From Vulcanisaeta sp. UBA163 (lineage in GTDB: Archaea; Thermoproteota; Thermoprotei; Thermoproteales; Thermocladiaceae): a stretch of 6,582 nt of DNA. This document shows, in pieces, positions 5,639 through 6,582 of this stretch (positions are counted from its first letter, which is position 1; each line of letters starts with the position of its first letter). The position numbers and the translations under genes were made by a program. The notes under the pieces were generated by a model, which searched no databases, was not told the DNA's origin, and worked only from the letters and a program-made list of their open reading frames with translations. The stretch is from assembly GCA_002496475.1 (NCBI GenBank), contig DAJV01000068.1, positions 1 to 6,582 on the forward strand, read 5' to 3'.

Positions 5639-5899
5639 CTATAGTAACCTAAGCTTAAGTACTGATAATTTATATACCCCGCCCTGGGTCTCGCTCTTAA
5701 CAATCCTCTGTCCAAGCATTGGGAATATTCTCTTCAGTGTTAGGAAGCACTCCTCATCATCAAGTATGAAGGTTATTACGGAACCCACCGGTGCATCGCG
5801 AAAGTGTTGTATGGCTAATGTACTACCGTATGGGCAACCAATGTTCCGCAAATCAACTGTTAATTCACCAACCCTCACAATTGCCGGGGTTAACAGCAA
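5639..5899 (-). CDS. TusA/SirA-fold sulfur-carrier-like protein with a CPYG variant motif
   Basis: The 86-residue frame has the TusA-family layout of strand, helix, strand, helix and strands. A short strand runs into VDLRNIGCP (15-23), with Cys22 at the position of the sulfur-carrying cysteine. A helix follows (about 26-36), then GSVITFILDDEE (39-50), a second helix (FLTLKRIFPMLG, 52-63) and a closing strand pair. TusA-like proteins pass persulfide sulfur to tRNA thiolation, molybdopterin synthesis or sulfur oxidation. The usual Cys-Pro-x-Pro reads Cys-Pro-Tyr-Gly here, which may change partner or function; a second cysteine lies at 51. The start is TTG at 5899; GTG at 5878 (residue 8) is a credible alternative that keeps the whole domain. 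No clear TATA was found, only an A-rich tgcaaaaaatgca upstream. It is divergent from the zincin-like gene. Fold call likely, function unassigned. Confidence 0.7.
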   Translation of the reverse strand: MLLTPAIVRVGELTVDLRNIGCPYGSTLAIQHFRDAPVGSVITFILDDEECFLTLKRIFPMLGQRIVKSETQGGVYKLSVLKLRLL

Positions 5900-5908
5900 T
5901 ACTTTAGG

Positions 5909-5942
5909 TTAGTGCGCTGTGCATTTTTTGCATAATTAGTGC
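5909..5942. repeat. Repeat pair and dyad in the divergent promoter region
   Basis: Two direct copies of ttagtgc (5909-5915 and 5936-5942) stand 27 bases apart, and between them is an interrupted palindrome, tgcatttttтgca in layout: TGCA (5920-5923), five T (5924-5928), TGCA (5929-5932). They lie between the TusA-like start and the plus-strand promoter, where an operator for either gene could sit. Regulatory use is inferred, and the elements are short enough to be chance. Confidence 0.3.
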
Positions 5943-5965
5943 TCGACTTACTGGGTAATAACCCT

Positions 5966-5981
5966 GAGGAGGATTTATAAG
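5966..5981 (+). promoter_or_regulatory. Promoter of the zincin-like gene (BRE and TATA box)
   Basis: A purine-rich BRE-like gaggagg (5966-5972) runs straight into atttataag (5973-5981), a good archaeal TATA box. Its centre is about 31 bases before the ATG at 6008, so RNA should begin about 4 bases upstream of the start. No Shine-Dalgarno is evident, so the message is near-leaderless. This is one of the two best-matching promoters in the window. Confidence 0.65.
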
Positions 5982-6007
5982 TATTGGAATAAGTAATTAT
6001 AAGGTTC

Positions 6008-6582
6008 ATGTCGGTGGGTAGGGACTTCATTAACCAAGTCATTATGGAGATCGAAAACTTAATCCTAAAGCCCCTCGAGGACATCGAGAGTAGCGCCGAG
6101 GGAATTCTCGAGGGATTGTCTGAGAGATTAAACATTGAGAAGCCCAGGGTAATAGCCACGGTGAACCCTGCAAATGAGTGCGTTGAGTATGTTGACAAGG
6201 ATCAACAATGCCAGGTAATTACCGGTAGGTACTTCCCCGAGGAATCAATAATACTAATCAACTATAGGGTTGACATGAATGCACTACTACACCTATTCGC
6301 ACACCACGTACACGCCCTAGAAATGGGTAGGGCTAAGTACGTGAGGGTTAGGAGACTTGAGGAGTTAAGACTACCCTGGGAATTGAGAACAACCGAGATA
6401 ATCGCCATGTACAGAACGACACAATTAGTGCGCGTGCTCCAACCCAGGGATTGGCGTATATACAACGAGGAAATAAAACCTAGGATCAAGGAGGTTGATG
6501 AGAGACTCAATAGCGTGAGGTTTACAGTGAATTACCTGGAGCGCCAGGTAGAGCACGTATTAAATAGTAGGAGACTCACGTC
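6008..6582 (+). CDS. Zincin-like protein with degenerate HExxH motif, partial at the 3' end
   Basis: An open frame of 191 complete codons begins at ATG 6008 and runs off the window with no stop, so the true C-terminus is unknown. The N-terminus (5-45) is acidic and helical. Residues 47-86 look like a beta sheet with cysteines at 58 and 68 (NECVEYVDKDQQCQ) and a GRYFPEESIILIN strand. The helix ALLHLFAHHVHALEMG (92-107) follows, then LPWELRTTEIIAMY (122-135). This order resembles archaeal zincin-type metallopeptidase-like proteins, where the helix reads HExxH and a downstream Glu is the third zinc ligand. Here His95 and His99 are present, with Glu126 or Glu130 as candidate ligand, but the catalytic Glu is Leu96. 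The protein may bind metal without cleaving peptides. The tail (150-188) is charged and probably coiled. The TATA box about 31 bases upstream supports the start; a later in-frame ATG is at 6044. The coding call is strong, the family call moderate. Confidence 0.7.
   Translation, partial: MSVGRDFINQVIMEIENLILKPLEDIESSAEGILEGLSERLNIEKPRVIATVNPANECVEYVDKDQQCQVITGRYFPEESIILINYRVDMNALLHLFAHHVHALEMGRAKYVRVRRLEELRLPWELRTTEIIAMYRTTQLVRVLQPRDWRIYNEEIKPRIKEVDERLNSVRFTVNYLERQVEHVLNSRRLT

Noticed and set aside
5607..5912. Plus-strand 101-codon ORF opposite the TusA-like gene
   Set aside because: The minus-strand frame carries the VDLRNIGCP motif and the TusA length; the plus frame shows only low-complexity Ser/Thr runs.
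5890..6510. Two minus-strand ORFs (5890-6198 and 6262-6510)
   Set aside because: Both are antisense to the open plus-strand gene from 6008, which has a promoter and a recognisable domain pattern.
1..6582. CRISPR array, tRNA, rRNA, intact insertion sequence or replication origin
   Set aside because: No regularly spaced repeats, cloverleaf-like sequence, transposase frame or clustered origin motifs were found on either strand by eye.

Overview
The window reads as chromosomal DNA of a hyperthermophilic crenarchaeon. The ribosomal proteins are archaeal (S4e and L24p/L26e), AGG and ATA codons are common, and several start codons lie about 26 bases downstream of an archaeal TATA box, which implies leaderless mRNAs. 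The moderate base composition and the L24-S4e pair standing outside a large ribosomal operon fit the Thermoproteales (Vulcanisaeta/Caldivirga-like). That placement is an inference from memory, not from a search.

Layout. 101-1393 (+) is serine hydroxymethyltransferase (glyA). 1444-2088 (+) is an MptE-type 6-hydroxymethyl-7,8-dihydropterin pyrophosphokinase. These two probably serve one theme: one makes the pterin one-carbon carrier and the other loads one-carbon units onto it. They run tail-to-tail, with only 3 bases between, into a minus-strand pair: S4e (2092-2835), preceded by L24 (2873-3352). Upstream of L24 lies a 127-base spacer with a GC-rich foldback. Then comes a minus-strand ten-helix EamA/DMT transporter (3480-4337). 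It is divergent, across 39 bases and one TATA box, from an RsmC-like methyltransferase (4377-5051, +).

The right third is less orderly. 5052-5638 has no long intact gene, but the minus strand carries consecutive protein-like stretches in shifting frames and is probably a decayed gene. It lies just downstream of a small TusA/SirA-fold gene (5639-5899, -), whose usual CPxP motif reads CPYG. Divergent from this, a strong promoter drives a gene that begins at 6008 and runs off the window end. It resembles archaeal zincin-like proteins, but the catalytic glutamate of HExxH is leucine.

Most of the window is ordinary housekeeping. The most interesting parts are the degenerate zincin-like gene, the TusA variant beside it with the repeat-bearing divergent promoter region between them, and the decayed gene. 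I see no CRISPR array, tRNA, rRNA or intact mobile element.
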